64,000 nt of DNA from Phycisphaerales bacterium (GCA_016709445.1 JADJMV010000007.1:124001-188000), one strand, 5' to 3'. Shown: positions 1 through 9,007, counted from the first letter of the stretch. The notes: a model not told the origin generated them from the sequence alone. Made by a program: numbers and translations.

Positions 1-1
1 C

Positions 2-535
2 CAGGGGCGTCTGACCTGCGTCAACGATGCCGCGATGCAACTCACGGGGAAGGGCGCCGACGTCGCTGCCCGCACCCTGCACGACATTCTCCCCGCCGCG
101 ATCTCCGAGGAGCGCCTGGCCCACGCGACGCAGGTCCTCGAGACCGGGGCGACCGTGGTGATCGATGGCATGATCAACGGCCGTCTCACCCGCTCGACCC
201 TGCGCGCCGTCAAGGGCGAGTCTGCCCAGGAGAACCGCGTCCTCGAGACCATCCGCCCCGTCTCCACGGCCGAGCCGAAGCCCGAGGGCGTGACTTACAT
301 CCGTGCCAAGACCGACGACGAGGGTGTCCTCGGTTCCCTGACCGCCCGCGAGCGTGAGGTCCTCATCCACATCGGCCGCGGCCTCTCCACCGCCGAGATC
401 GCCTCCACCCTCGGCCGCAGCACAAAGACCGTGGAGTGGCATCGCGTGTCGCTTGGCAACAAGCTCGGCATCACCAACAGGGTCGAGCTTGCCCGGATCG
501 CCATCCGCGCCGGCGTCGCAGGTCTCGCCGACTGA
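2..535 (+). CDS. PAS-LuxR family transcriptional regulator (5' end cut by window edge)
   Basis: The frame is open to the left edge, so the true start is outside; 177 residues are visible. The first ~75 visible residues look like the end of a PAS sensor domain (RLTCVNDAA... then hydrophobic-strand pattern VVIDGMINGRLTR). Residues ~112-171 form a LuxR/FixJ-type helix-turn-helix with LTAREREVL, the recognition-helix segment STKTVEWHR and GITNRVELARIA. It is probably a one-component sensor regulator or the tail of a longer sensory protein; no receiver domain can be seen because the N-terminus is missing. Ligand and targets are unknown. A GC hairpin follows directly after the stop. Confidence 0.85.
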   Translation, partial: QGRLTCVNDAAMQLTGKGADVAARTLHDILPAAISEERLAHATQVLETGATVVIDGMINGRLTRSTLRAVKGESAQENRVLETIRPVSTAEPKPEGVTYIRAKTDDEGVLGSLTAREREVLIHIGRGLSTAEIASTLGRSTKTVEWHRVSLGNKLGITNRVELARIAIRAGVAGLAD

Positions 536-543
536 TCTTCACT

Positions 544-561
544 CGCCCGGAACTCCGGGCG
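544..561 (+). terminator. GC hairpin after the LuxR gene
   Basis: Perfect 7-bp stem CGCCCGG/CCGGGCG with a 4-nt loop, starting 8 bases after the stop of the PAS-LuxR gene. There is no T tract, so it could act as a 3'-end stabiliser rather than an intrinsic terminator. Confidence 0.35.
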
Positions 562-584
562 GGCGGTCTCGGTACCATCCCTGG

Positions 585-1406
585 ATGCTGGGCAGGATGC
601 CAAGGCTTCTGGGGAGGGCTTTGAACAGACGCCGCACAGGCCTTCGAGGCTTCATCCCGACCAGCCCCCTTTGGAGGGGGCTTTTCACATTGGTGATCGT
701 CCTGTGGCCGTCGCCAGCCCGAATCGCCTTTGCCCAGTCCTCCAAACCCCAGCCGCTCCCCGCGACTCAGGTCACGCTCGGTGAACCCGCCCCGCCTCCC
801 GCGCCAGGCTCCCTCCAGATTCCGGTTTCGCTCCCGACCGCTGAGGCCGGCTTCCGAGTGGTCCCGGGCCCGCTTAGCTCGCCCAAGCCATCGCCTCCGG
901 CTGCGACTCCCCAGGCCTGGAGTCTCTCCTCGGGGGTTGAACCGGCGGCAGCCGTACCGGAGCCGGATATCGAGCAACTCCTTTCCGACGCGTGGATCCT
1001 GAGCGAGTGGTCTCCCGCGATCGCGGCCGACCCTGACCACGATGGGTCGCCGGGGGGCCTGGCGATCTCGCCCGTTGAGGTCAGTGTGGACCGCTCCACC
1101 TCTTCCCAAATGGATGCCTGGGCCCGGAGCGTGTTCGACCGCGACGCCGCACAGCTCACGCCCTTCACCCCGGGGAGCCGAGTCGTGGCCTGGCAACTCG
1201 CCGAGGGGATCACGCTCTCCGGAGTCGGGTCCCGGCGCGTCTGGAACGATCGTGACCGCGCGCTGGTACTCTCGGCGGAGGCGGGCTTCGACCTTTCGCC
1301 CTCGGTCGGCTTCCAGCTCGGCTACGAGGTCCTCCAGGCCTCCGCGGTCTCGAGCAGTGACAGCCGGGGTGAAGCGCTCTTCGCGAGGCTCCAGCTGCGT
1401 TTCTAG
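585..1406 (+). CDS. Hypothetical secreted protein
   Basis: About 273 residues from ATG 585. The N-terminus is basic, followed by a hydrophobic stretch (LFTLVIVLWPSPARIAFA) and a likely signal-peptidase site at AFA-QS. The middle is proline/alanine-rich linker; the last ~60 residues alternate polar and hydrophobic and end in LQLRF, a terminal Phe of the kind seen in outer-membrane beta-barrels. A TTG at 621 preceded by GGGGAGGG (611-618) is an alternative start that keeps the signal peptide. No family recognised. A terminator-like hairpin lies inside its signal-peptide region (663-685). Confidence 0.6.
   Translation: MLGRMPRLLGRALNRRRTGLRGFIPTSPLWRGLFTLVIVLWPSPARIAFAQSSKPQPLPATQVTLGEPAPPPAPGSLQIPVSLPTAEAGFRVVPGPLSSPKPSPPAATPQAWSLSSGVEPAAAVPEPDIEQLLSDAWILSEWSPAIAADPDHDGSPGGLAISPVEVSVDRSTSSQMDAWARSVFDRDAAQLTPFTPGSRVVAWQLAEGITLSGVGSRRVWNDRDRALVLSAEAGFDLSPSVGFQLGYEVLQASAVSSSDSRGEALFARLQLRF
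663..685 (+). terminator. Intrinsic-terminator-like hairpin inside the start of the secreted-protein gene
   Basis: Perfect 8-bp stem AGCCCCCT/AGGGGGCT, loop TTGG, followed by TTT. It lies 128 bases after the LuxR stop but inside the codons of the next gene's signal peptide, so either it is coincidental coding sequence or it attenuates transcription into that gene. Confidence 0.35.
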
Positions 1407-1434
1407 GTTGGCATGTGGAGTGGTGGGCGGCCCG

Positions 1435-1680
1435 ATGCGTATCCGGATCATCAAGCGAACGGGCAGGCCCGCGCTGCTCTCCTGCCATCGCGACGATGGC
1501 ACGTCGACGATCGCCGAGATTGCGCCGGGGCCCTCCCACGACCTCGCGCATTACGCTGTCGAAACCACACTCAACCTCCGACGCGCATTCTTCGGCCTCG
1601 TGGCTGGGGGCATGAATCTCCAGGATTTCGATGTCCCCGGGGCGGTGAAGCGCCTCGCACTCCATGACGCGGCGTGCTGA
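1435..1680 (+). CDS. Conserved small protein of unknown function (HDLAHYAVE motif)
   Basis: 81 residues from ATG 1435, starting 29 bases after the upstream stop and probably co-transcribed with it. It begins RIRIIKRTGRPALLSC, continues through an acidic DDGTSTIAEI segment and contains SHDLAHYAVE and FFGLVAGG. From memory, similar short proteins with an HDL(A/T)HYAVE core and a following G-L-V-A-G segment occur widely in bacteria as uncharacterised proteins; this is recognition, not a search. No signal peptide or membrane segment. The gene ends immediately before a strong 12-bp hairpin. Confidence 0.6.
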   Translation: MRIRIIKRTGRPALLSCHRDDGTSTIAEIAPGPSHDLAHYAVETTLNLRRAFFGLVAGGMNLQDFDVPGAVKRLALHDAAC

Positions 1681-1688
1681 AAAGCGAA

Positions 1689-1716
1689 CAGGCCGGGGCG
1701 TGAACGCCCCGGCCTG
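1689..1716. terminator. Bidirectional terminator hairpin
   Basis: Perfect 12-bp stem (CAGGCCGGGGCG paired with its complement) with a TGAA loop, between two converging genes (stops at 1680 and 1740). The minus-strand side is followed by TTCGCTTTTC, so it should terminate the RRM-protein transcript best. Confidence 0.65.
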
Positions 1717-1739
1717 CACTGCTTGAACTGGAGGAAGGA

Positions 1740-2183
1740 TTACCAGCCGCCGCGGTCGCCACCGCCGCCGCCACCGCCGTAGCCGCCGCGACCACCGCCG
1801 CCGCCGCCACCGCCGTAGCCGCCACGACCACCGCCGCCGCCGCCGCCGCCGTAGCCGCCGCGACCACCGCCGCCGCCACCACCGCCGTAGCCGCCGCCAC
1901 CACCACCGCCGCCGCCGCCGCCACCGCCGAACCCACGATTCTCGCGGGGCTTGGCCTCATTGACGGTCAGGTCGCGCCCGCCGAAGTTGGTGCCGTGAAG
2001 GGCCTCGATGGCCGCCCGGGCTTCGTCATCGTTGGTGAACTCGACGAACCCGAAGCCGCGAGGGCGACCGGTCTCACGATCCGTCACGATTGAAGCGGAC
2101 GCCACGTTTCCATGCTGAGAAAACAGATCATGCAACTCCTGCTCGGTCACGCTGAACGGGAGATTGCCGACATAGAGCTTCAT
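1740..2183 (-). CDS. Glycine-rich RRM RNA-binding protein
   Basis: 147 residues. One RNA-recognition motif occupies residues 1-80 with RNP2 (LYVGNL) and RNP1 (RGFGFVEF) intact, followed by a glycine-rich tail of repeated RGGYGGGG-type units ending DRGGW. This matches the small cyanobacterial/planctomycete Rbp proteins with a single RRM plus Gly-rich C-terminus, which bind RNA and are often cold-responsive. The tail is encoded by a highly repetitive GCC/ACC stretch (about 1746-1930), where length variation by slippage is plausible. A possible extended -10 element lies ~120 bases upstream, giving a long leader. Confidence 0.93.
   Translation of the reverse strand: MKLYVGNLPFSVTEQELHDLFSQHGNVASASIVTDRETGRPRGFGFVEFTNDDEARAAIEALHGTNFGGRDLTVNEAKPRENRGFGGGGGGGGGGGGGYGGGGGGGGRGGYGGGGGGGGRGGYGGGGGGGGRGGYGGGGGGGDRGGW
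1746..1932. repeat. Low-complexity repeat coding the Gly-rich tail
   Basis: Reiterated CCGCCGCCACC/GTAGCCGCC units with a larger period of about 45-60 bases, coding (on the minus strand) the RGGYGGGGGGG repeats of the RRM protein. Confidence 0.85.
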
Positions 2184-2303
2184 TCCAGACGCTTCCTTCG
2201 TTGCCCGTAACCTGATTCACCGCAGCTTGATCTCGGGCAAGAGTCAGCGTCGGTATCTTGGCGTCCACCCATCACCGGGTGTGCCCGCCTGAGAACGGCC
2301 GGA

Positions 2304-2312
2304 GTATAGCAT
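2304..2312 (-). promoter_or_regulatory. Possible extended -10 promoter of the RRM gene
   Basis: On the minus strand TGC-TATACT matches an extended -10 box. Transcription would start near 2298, giving a ~115-nt leader before the ATG at 2183. No good -35 at 17 bases. Confidence 0.4.
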
Positions 2313-2463
2313 GGGGTCCATTGTCCAGCGAGATCTCTTTGCCAGAGGTTTTACCTGCTCTTGCGACCCGCTGAATCTTGCAGACTTGCGGGTCCGAACG
2401 CCTCGCTGAGGGGCCTCACAGGGGGGCGGGGAATATGTGGAGACCTTGGAGGATTGTGCTCGC

Positions 2464-3561
2464 ATGAACACCACCGCAACCGTTGTCCTGGCGGGAGTTG
2501 GGGCGTTGCTGGGGTTGCTGGCCACGCAGGCGTGGGTGGCCGCTCGGCATCCCGGTCGTTCCGGCGGCTCGCCGATTGCGACGGCCCTCTCCCAGCCCGA
2601 GGATCATCCGAACGTGACCCATACACATAAGTACTCCAAGTCCGGCTACGACGTGACCCCGCTCCCTCGCGGGCAGGTGGAGGAACTCGCGTCCAAGCTC
2701 TCCCCGGAGGCCTACAAGGTGACCCAGAAGGCGGGCACCGAGGCCCCGTTCTGCGGCAACCTGCTCGACAACCACAAGGACGGCGTGTACTGCTGCGTGG
2801 TGTGTGGCCTGCCGTTGTTCTCCAGCGAGGCCAAGTTCACCTCCGGCACCGGATGGCCCAGCTTCTTCACCACCTTCGACCGTGATCACGTGGTCGGCCG
2901 GCCGGACACTTCGCTCGGCATGAGCCGCACGGAGATCGAGTGCGCGCGGTGCGATGCCCACCTGGGCCACGTCTTCGAAGACGGCCCCGAGCCCACCGGC
3001 CTGCGGTTCTGTCTGAACTCCGCGAGTCTGGTGTTCTACGAGCAGGGGCAGGAGCGCCCCGCCGCGAGCTTGCCCGTCCCCACCGAGACGGCTTACTTCG
3101 CCGGCGGCTGCTTCTGGGGCATCGAGCACTACTTTGATCTCGGCGACGGCGTGATCGAGGCCGAGAGCGGCTTCATGCAGGGGCACGTCGAGAAGCCCTC
3201 CTACGAGCAGGTCTGCGACCACAACACCGGTCACGCCGAGACCGTCAGGGTGGTTTTCGATCCCAAGGTGATCACCTACGAGCGGCTCCTGCAGGCCTTT
3301 TTCGACATGCATGATCCCACGCAGGTGAACCGGCAGGGCCCCGATGTCGGCGACCAGTATCGGTCGGGCATCTGGTACGCCTCCGACGCCCAGAAGTCGG
3401 CGGCCGAGGCGTACATCAAGAAGCTCACCGAGCAGCACAAGTACACCCGGCCGATCGCGACAGCGGTCGAGGCCGCCAAGACCTTCTACCCCGCAGAGGA
3501 CTACCACCAGGACTACATCGCCCGCACGGGGCGCATGTGCTACGTGAAGAACCCCTGGTAG
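2464..3561 (+). CDS. msrAB: Membrane-anchored methionine sulfoxide reductase MsrB-MsrA fusion
   Basis: 365 residues from ATG 2464, chosen over an in-frame ATG at 2437 because GGAGG (2448-2452) fits 2464. Residues ~5-22 form one hydrophobic segment, an anchor or uncleaved signal. The MsrB domain comes first (~residues 90-195): zinc cysteines YCCVVC and CARC, core GTGWPSF, catalytic RFCLNS. The MsrA domain follows (~205-350) with catalytic GGCFWG and GHAETV. MsrA repairs the S- and MsrB the R-sulfoxide of oxidised methionine; export or anchoring suggests repair of envelope proteins. The order MsrB-MsrA is the reverse of the PilB-type arrangement. Confidence 0.95.
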   Translation: MNTTATVVLAGVGALLGLLATQAWVAARHPGRSGGSPIATALSQPEDHPNVTHTHKYSKSGYDVTPLPRGQVEELASKLSPEAYKVTQKAGTEAPFCGNLLDNHKDGVYCCVVCGLPLFSSEAKFTSGTGWPSFFTTFDRDHVVGRPDTSLGMSRTEIECARCDAHLGHVFEDGPEPTGLRFCLNSASLVFYEQGQERPAASLPVPTETAYFAGGCFWGIEHYFDLGDGVIEAESGFMQGHVEKPSYEQVCDHNTGHAETVRVVFDPKVITYERLLQAFFDMHDPTQVNRQGPDVGDQYRSGIWYASDAQKSAAEAYIKKLTEQHKYTRPIATAVEAAKTFYPAEDYHQDYIARTGRMCYVKNPW

Positions 3562-3600
3562 GGGCTCGGGTTTGATGGGCGCTATCGAAGTCGGGGGCGT

Positions 3601-3822
3601 CTAGCGAGCGTCGGGCGTCCGCGATGGGTCTGGGGGCACGCGGCGGCGTTTCCGCAGCGCGGCCAGCACCGCCGCGACGAGCCCAAGCAGGACCTCGTCG
3701 GCGAACGGGATGACATCTGGAATCACCAGATCCGCCGCGAAGAGCGCCAGCGTGATCCCGAACAGCCACGGGAACCGGCGCCGAGCGAGCCAGCCCACCA
3801 CGGGGGCGACCACCGGCGCCAT
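3601..3822 (-). CDS. Small membrane protein, DUF6116-like
   Basis: 73 residues from ATG 3822. It starts MAPVVAPVVGWLARRRFPWLF, continues with a hydrophobic span containing DLVIPDVIPFADE and ends with LAALRKRRR plus a polar tail. The FPWLF...DLxIPDxIPFxDExLLGL pattern is what I remember of a small two-helix membrane family of unknown function (DUF6116). It is divergent from the carbonic-anhydrase-like gene, whose start is 78 bases away, so both promoters must lie in that gap. Cytoplasmic C-terminus expected from the RKRRR. Confidence 0.65.
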   Translation of the reverse strand: MAPVVAPVVGWLARRRFPWLFGITLALFAADLVIPDVIPFADEVLLGLVAAVLAALRKRRRVPPDPSRTPDAR

Positions 3823-3899
3823 GAGAGTGCGGGGCTTGACCACACCCCATCCTAATGCGCGGGCGGCATCCGTGTCCTCGCGGGGGGGTATGCTCCGGC

Positions 3900-4352
3900 A
3901 TGGCCTATACCTCCCCCATTCCGTACGTCTCGGAGCGGATTCACGCGGCGTCCGTGTACTGCTCTGACGGGCGCGTCGGCGAGCACTTCGACGACTTTCT
4001 CCAGAACGGGCTCCACCTGCCTCGGTACGACCGGGTCGCATTGCCCGGCGGCCCGGGCTGCTTGGCGGGCCATACCGAGGCCCGGCTGGAAGAGGAAGGC
4101 GTGATCGGCGAACTGAAGTTCCTCGTCGACGCCCACGGCCTGGAGCGGGTGGTGCTGATCCAGCACGAGGGGTGCGCTTTCTACGCCCGGCGCCTCGGCG
4201 TCGAACCCCAGCGGATGGCCGCGCTGCAGCGGGCCGACCTGGTTCGCGCCGCCTTCCAGATCCGGCGTGTGTCGTCCGACGTCGAAATCCTGGCATACTT
4301 CGCGATGAATGTCCGGGGCGGGGTGCAGTTTGAGCCGGTACCGATCGAATAG
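3900..4352 (+). CDS. Beta-carbonic-anhydrase-like protein
   Basis: 150 residues. The beta-carbonic-anhydrase zinc signature is present: CSDGR at residues 21-25 (Cys21, with the Asp-Arg dyad D23/R25) and HEGC at 89-92 (His89, Cys92). The protein is shorter than usual (~200 residues), and between the motifs the ALPGGPGCL segment stands where catalytic enzymes have the GNAGN-like loop. It probably binds zinc and may hydrate CO2, but activity is not certain; divergent family members exist without demonstrated activity. Start ATG 3900 follows a GGGGGGG stretch. Confidence 0.75.
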   Translation: MAYTSPIPYVSERIHAASVYCSDGRVGEHFDDFLQNGLHLPRYDRVALPGGPGCLAGHTEARLEEEGVIGELKFLVDAHGLERVVLIQHEGCAFYARRLGVEPQRMAALQRADLVRAAFQIRRVSSDVEILAYFAMNVRGGVQFEPVPIE

Positions 4353-4373
4353 GGGCGGTCTCGGATTCCCGCC

Positions 4374-4670
4374 TCAGAGCCGGAGCGCCAATTCGCGGTC
4401 GATCTCGGGCGACCATCGGCGCGCCATCGCGGCGTCGAAGCGATCGGGCAATTCATCGTCCGGGCGCGACTCGAGCAGGTATTCGACGACCGCCTGCGCC
4501 ACCCGCGAGGGTGGCACGGCCCGGTCTCCGGCCCAGAAGTTGTGATCGACCCAGGCGAGGCGCATCCGGAGCACCCGCCGGCCCGACTCCCGGCTGACCT
4601 CGACGACGTACCGCCATCCCTGGGGGACTTCGGTCTCCGATTGGATCCGCACTTGCGTCAACGCCGCCAC
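4374..4670 (-). CDS. Conserved hypothetical protein
   Basis: 98 residues, no signal or membrane segment. The first half predicts as beta strands (LTQVRIQSETEVPQGWRYVVEVS... VLRMRLAWVDHNFWAG) and the second half as helix (PSRVAQAVVEYLLES) ending in a charged DRFDAAMARRWSP segment. The LxWVDxxxW...VPPxxVAxAV pattern resembles small uncharacterised proteins I recall from Phycisphaerae. Convergent with the carbonic-anhydrase-like gene, whose stop is 22 bases away. Confidence 0.6.
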   Translation of the reverse strand: MAALTQVRIQSETEVPQGWRYVVEVSRESGRRVLRMRLAWVDHNFWAGDRAVPPSRVAQAVVEYLLESRPDDELPDRFDAAMARRWSPEIDRELALRL

Positions 4671-4761
4671 CTCCCGCCGCGGCCGCTAGAGTACCGACCG
4701 GCGGTGGGGAACGCCCGAAGCGCCCCCGGGGCCGCGAGGCCGGGGCTGGGAGGTTGGCTGC

Positions 4762-6075
4762 GTGACGTTCCTGCTTGAGACGATGCGGCTGGGGTTGACG
4801 AACCTCCGTCTGCACCTGCTGCGTTCGGTCCTGACGGCCCTGGGCATCATCTTGGGCGTGGGCGCTGTGATCACGATGGTCGCGATCGGCGAGGGGTCGA
4901 AGCGCGAGGCCCTGCTCCAGATCGAGCGTCTCGGCGCCAAGAACATCATCCTGCGGAGCCAGAAGCCCCCGGAGGCGGACACCCAGCAGAGCGGGCAGCA
5001 GCGCAGCTTCCTGATCAACTACGGCCTGACGCGCGCCGACCTCGAGGTTATCCGGGAGAACTTCCCCGACGCCGAGGTGATTGCGCCCGTCAAGGAGGTC
5101 GGCGGTCAGATCCTCCGCGGCAACCGGGTCCAGACGAGCCAGGCGTACGGCGTCACGCCCGAGTTGCAGGAGGCCTCGGGCCTCCGCATCGCCCGCGGGC
5201 GCTACATCACGCAGAACGATCTGGATGAGCGGACGATGATTGCCGTGATTGGCGCCGGCGTCGCCAAGCAGCTCTTCCCCCAGGACGACCCGATCGGCGA
5301 GACGATCCGCATCGACGAGCACGCCTTCGTCGTTGTGGGCGTCATGGCCCCCGTCGGGCTCGCCGGGGGCGCTGGTGCGTCGCTGGTGGGGCGTGATCTC
5401 AACCTCGATATCCACATCCCCTTCACCACCGCCAACGAGGTCTTCGGGGATCAGATCGTGCGCCGGCAGGCGGGGTCGTTCACCGGCGCCGAGGTGCAGG
5501 TCTCGGAGATCTACATCGTCTGCCGGGACCGCGAACGGGTGCTCACGGATGCCAAGCGCATCCAGCGCATCATCGAGGTTCGCCACACCGCGCAGGACGA
5601 TGTCGCTGCAATCGTGCCCTACGAGCTGCTCGAGGAGGCCAAACGCACCGCGATGACCTGGCAGATCGTCCTCGGCGCCATCGCCGGGATTTCGCTGCTC
5701 GTCGGCGGCATCGGCATCATGAACATCATGCTCGCCACGGTGCAGGAACGCACCCGCGAGATCGGCATCCGGCGGGCTGTGGGCGCGACCCGACGCCACA
5801 TCACCGCCCAGTTCGTGGTCGAGACCGGCGTGCTCAGCGCCATCGGCGGCCTGCTCGGCGTCGTGTTCGGCGTCGGGCTCAGCGTCGGCATGGACGCCCT
5901 CGGGCCCTACCTCAAGTCCATGTTCAAGCTGCAGAACGTGATCTCGGCCGACGTCACCGGCTGGTCGGTCGGCCTGGCATTCACCGTTGCGGTGCTCACC
6001 GGCCTGTTCTTCGGCATCTTCCCCGCGATCAAGGCGGCGCAGCAGGATCCGATCGTCGCGCTGCGGCATGACTAG
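4762..6075 (+). CDS. ABC transporter permease, MacB/FtsX type
   Basis: 437 residues from a GTG start preceded by GGGAGG. One N-terminal membrane helix (ALGIILGVGAVITMVAIGEG), a large periplasmic MacB_PCD domain (~residues 40-290, with TRADLEVIREN and RGRYI), then three C-terminal helices of the FtsX fold with the family signature NIMLATVQERTREIGIRRAVGA at ~330. Members work with a separate MacB/LolD-type ATPase in efflux or lipoprotein release. No ATPase gene lies beside it, so the partner is encoded elsewhere; substrate unknown. A polypurine repeat follows the stop. Confidence 0.9.
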   Translation: MTFLLETMRLGLTNLRLHLLRSVLTALGIILGVGAVITMVAIGEGSKREALLQIERLGAKNIILRSQKPPEADTQQSGQQRSFLINYGLTRADLEVIRENFPDAEVIAPVKEVGGQILRGNRVQTSQAYGVTPELQEASGLRIARGRYITQNDLDERTMIAVIGAGVAKQLFPQDDPIGETIRIDEHAFVVVGVMAPVGLAGGAGASLVGRDLNLDIHIPFTTANEVFGDQIVRRQAGSFTGAEVQVSEIYIVCRDRERVLTDAKRIQRIIEVRHTAQDDVAAIVPYELLEEAKRTAMTWQIVLGAIAGISLLVGGIGIMNIMLATVQERTREIGIRRAVGATRRHITAQFVVETGVLSAIGGLLGVVFGVGLSVGMDALGPYLKSMFKLQNVISADVTGWSVGLAFTVAVLTGLFFGIFPAIKAAQQDPIVALRHD

Positions 6076-6083
6076 ACGCGGGC

Positions 6084-6159
6084 GGGACAGGGGGACAGAG
6101 GGACAGGGGGACAGAGGGACAGAGGGCAAGAGGGACAGAGGGACAGAGGGGACAGAGGC
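6084..6159. repeat. Polypurine tandem repeat, GGGACAGA type
   Basis: About nine imperfect 8-10-base units (GGGACAGAGGGACAGG...) between the permease stop and the infC terminator. Same family as the tract at 35306-35355 and related to the GGAGAGACG repeats elsewhere in the window. Confidence 0.9.
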
Positions 6160-6167
6160 AAAAATGG

Positions 6168-6197
6168 AATCGGGACGCGGTTGGCCGCGTCCCGATT
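6168..6197. terminator. Terminator hairpin of infC (and the permease)
   Basis: Perfect 13-bp stem AATCGGGACGCGG and its complement, TTGG loop, between convergent genes. On the minus strand it is followed by CCATTTTTG, a weak T tract, fitting termination of infC. Confidence 0.75.
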
Positions 6198-6244
6198 TCG
6201 GTGTGTTCGGGCGTGTCGATGCGCCGGGCGTTCGGACTCTCTCG

Positions 6245-7057
<813 letters not shown>

Positions 7058-7098
7058 GGTGATCACTCCTCTGCGGGGTTCAAGGACGAAGGGCAGCG

Positions 7099-7122
7099 CC
7101 ACCACCCCACATCGGGTGGTGG
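7099..7122 (-). promoter_or_regulatory. Leader hairpin upstream of infC
   Basis: Perfect 9-bp stem CCACCACCC/GGGTGGTGG with a 6-nt loop, about 40 bases before the inferred ATC start. Could mark the 5' leader or a regulatory structure; the remaining stretch to 7395 shows no convincing gene. Confidence 0.3.
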
Positions 7123-7395
7123 AACTCGTGGCGGGGTGTTGTCGGGCGGTCCCACGGTGTCATACCGACGCGTCGCGGCCGCGCTCATCGCCGCACGTCG
7201 CGCTCTCGCGTTCGGTCATCGGCTTCTCGAGCACAGGCCGGGCTCCCCGGGGGACTCTCTCGCGAGGCGGACACACGCCGCTCTCACGTCCCCAAGGCTA
7301 ATCACTTGAGCCGCCCAAGGCAAGCCCCCGGGCCGCCGATTGGTCGGGAAAGGTGAGGGTGTTGCCCACTGGGGCATCCCCGCAAGGGCGAGAAT

Positions 7396-8769
7396 CTAGC
7401 TCACCGCCTGGATGATGTTGAAGGTGATGCTGATCGCCGCAACGACACAGAGCATCACAAAGAGCCACGTCCGGACCACCGGGCCCTCGCCCGCGCGGCT
7501 CCGGTCGGTCGGGATCTCGGCGACCGCGGCGGCCTGCGCCTCCGCCGCGGCGAGGCTGGCAAGCGCGTCGGAGGGCAGCACGTCCTTGTGCGCCAGCGAG
7601 GGCGCTTGCCCCTTGCGCACCTCGCGCAGGTCGAGCAGCAGGTCGGCGCAGCCCCGATATCGCTTGCGGGGATCCTTGGCCATCATCATTTCGATGACCT
7701 CGGAAATGCCCGGTCCCAGCTTGGGATTGACGTGGTCGGGCGGCACCAGATCGGCCTTGAGGTGCTTGTGCATCACCGCCGACGGGTTCTTTCCGTCGAA
7801 GGGCACCGACCCGGTCACCATGTGGTAGAGCGTGGCGCCGAGGGAGTAGATGTCCGCGGGCGGGCCGATGTCCTTCTCGCCCCTGATCTGCTCCGGGGAG
7901 ATGTAGTAGGGCGTGCCGAAGGCCTTGCCCGCCTCGGCTTCCGCGACCTCCTTGTCGGAGATGGCCCGCGCCAGGCCCATATCCGCGAGTTTCGCCACGC
8001 CCTCGCGGGTGATCATCACGTTCTTGGGCTTCACGTCGCGGTGGATCAGCCCCTTCGCGTGCGCGTGCTCGAGCGCCTCGGCGATCTGGATCACGATGTC
8101 CAGCGCCTCGGCCTCGCTGAACCGGCGGTGCTTGACGATGTCGTCGTAGACGGTGCGCCCGTCCACGTACTCCATGATGAAGAAATACAGGTCGCCGGCG
8201 CGGCCGACATCGAACGCCTGCACGATGTTGGGGTGGTTCAGCTGCGCGGCCGCCCGACCCTCCGCGTAGAACCGCTCGATGAACTGCGGGTTGTTGGCGA
8301 ACTTCGGGGGCAGAACCTTGATCGCGACCGTTCGGTCGAGGCTGAGTTGCTTGGCCTTGTAGACGGTGGCCATCGCGCCCGCGCCGAGCCGGCCGAGGAT
8401 CTTGTACCCGGGGATCTTCTGCCCGCTGCGTTCGGCCTCGATGAGCTGCCGGAGCCTCGCGATCTGCCGCTTCGTGACGTAGTCGGCGTCGACCAGCATC
8501 TCGGCGAGGCTCAGGCCGCTCTGCTGCTGCTGGTCCCTGAGGGCCTTCACGCGCTCGAAGCACTGCGCGACCTCGTCCTCGGTCGCCAGTCCCTGCTCGA
8601 CGACGAGCCGGCCTACCAGCGTGTCCACATTCGTCCCGCCCGCCGCGTGCTGCAACGCCTGCTCGGCGTCCCGCACGGTCGAGGTGTCATCCGGGGCCAC
8701 CGCGCGGGTCTCGTCCGCCTGAGACCCCGGCCTGGGGCGTGCTTCCTGCTCGCGAGGACTGTCATTCAT
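7396..8769 (-). CDS. Serine/threonine protein kinase with N-terminal MshEN-like module
   Basis: 457 residues from ATG 8769. Residues ~50-112 repeat the pattern LVxxGLxTxxxVxxC...LAEMLVDxxYVTKRQIARL, like the N-terminal module of type II secretion/MshE ATPases. The PknB-type kinase domain spans ~122-390: Gly loop GRLGAGAMATVYKA, Lys151 in VAIK, catalytic HRDVKPKN (Asp245), metal-binding DMG at 263-265 in place of DFG, and SPEQ. One membrane helix at ~428-450 leaves almost nothing outside the cell. It phosphorylates Ser/Thr in unknown targets. Divergent from the helicase gene. Confidence 0.93.
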   Translation of the reverse strand: MNDSPREQEARPRPGSQADETRAVAPDDTSTVRDAEQALQHAAGGTNVDTLVGRLVVEQGLATEDEVAQCFERVKALRDQQQQSGLSLAEMLVDADYVTKRQIARLRQLIEAERSGQKIPGYKILGRLGAGAMATVYKAKQLSLDRTVAIKVLPPKFANNPQFIERFYAEGRAAAQLNHPNIVQAFDVGRAGDLYFFIMEYVDGRTVYDDIVKHRRFSEAEALDIVIQIAEALEHAHAKGLIHRDVKPKNVMITREGVAKLADMGLARAISDKEVAEAEAGKAFGTPYYISPEQIRGEKDIGPPADIYSLGATLYHMVTGSVPFDGKNPSAVMHKHLKADLVPPDHVNPKLGPGISEVIEMMMAKDPRKRYRGCADLLLDLREVRKGQAPSLAHKDVLPSDALASLAAAEAQAAAVAEIPTDRSRAGEGPVVRTWLFVMLCVVAAISITFNIIQAVS

Positions 8770-8808
8770 GGATGGCTCTGCTGCCGAGAGATCGGCCGAT
8801 CTCCCTCC

Positions 8809-8823
8809 GATACGCACCGTATC
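8809..8823. promoter_or_regulatory. Palindrome in the kinase/helicase divergent promoter region
   Basis: GATACG-CAC-CGTATC, 6-bp arms with a 3-base spacer, in the 238-bp gap between the two divergent starts. Possible operator; regulator unknown. The rest of the gap shows nothing clear. Confidence 0.3.
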
Positions 8824-9007
8824 GCGTTTGGTGCAACGATTGTACCGGGTCGTTCGGGGCTTGTGGGCATCTTTGTTTGCTCGTGGCCCCGGCACCCTTC
8901 GCGGGGCCACATTCCCGGACTACCGCCGAACCGCGGGGCCGCCCGCCCCGCCGACGCGTAGGCTACTCCTCGCACGCCCTGCCAGAGAGAACGGACTCTC
9001 CGAAGCC

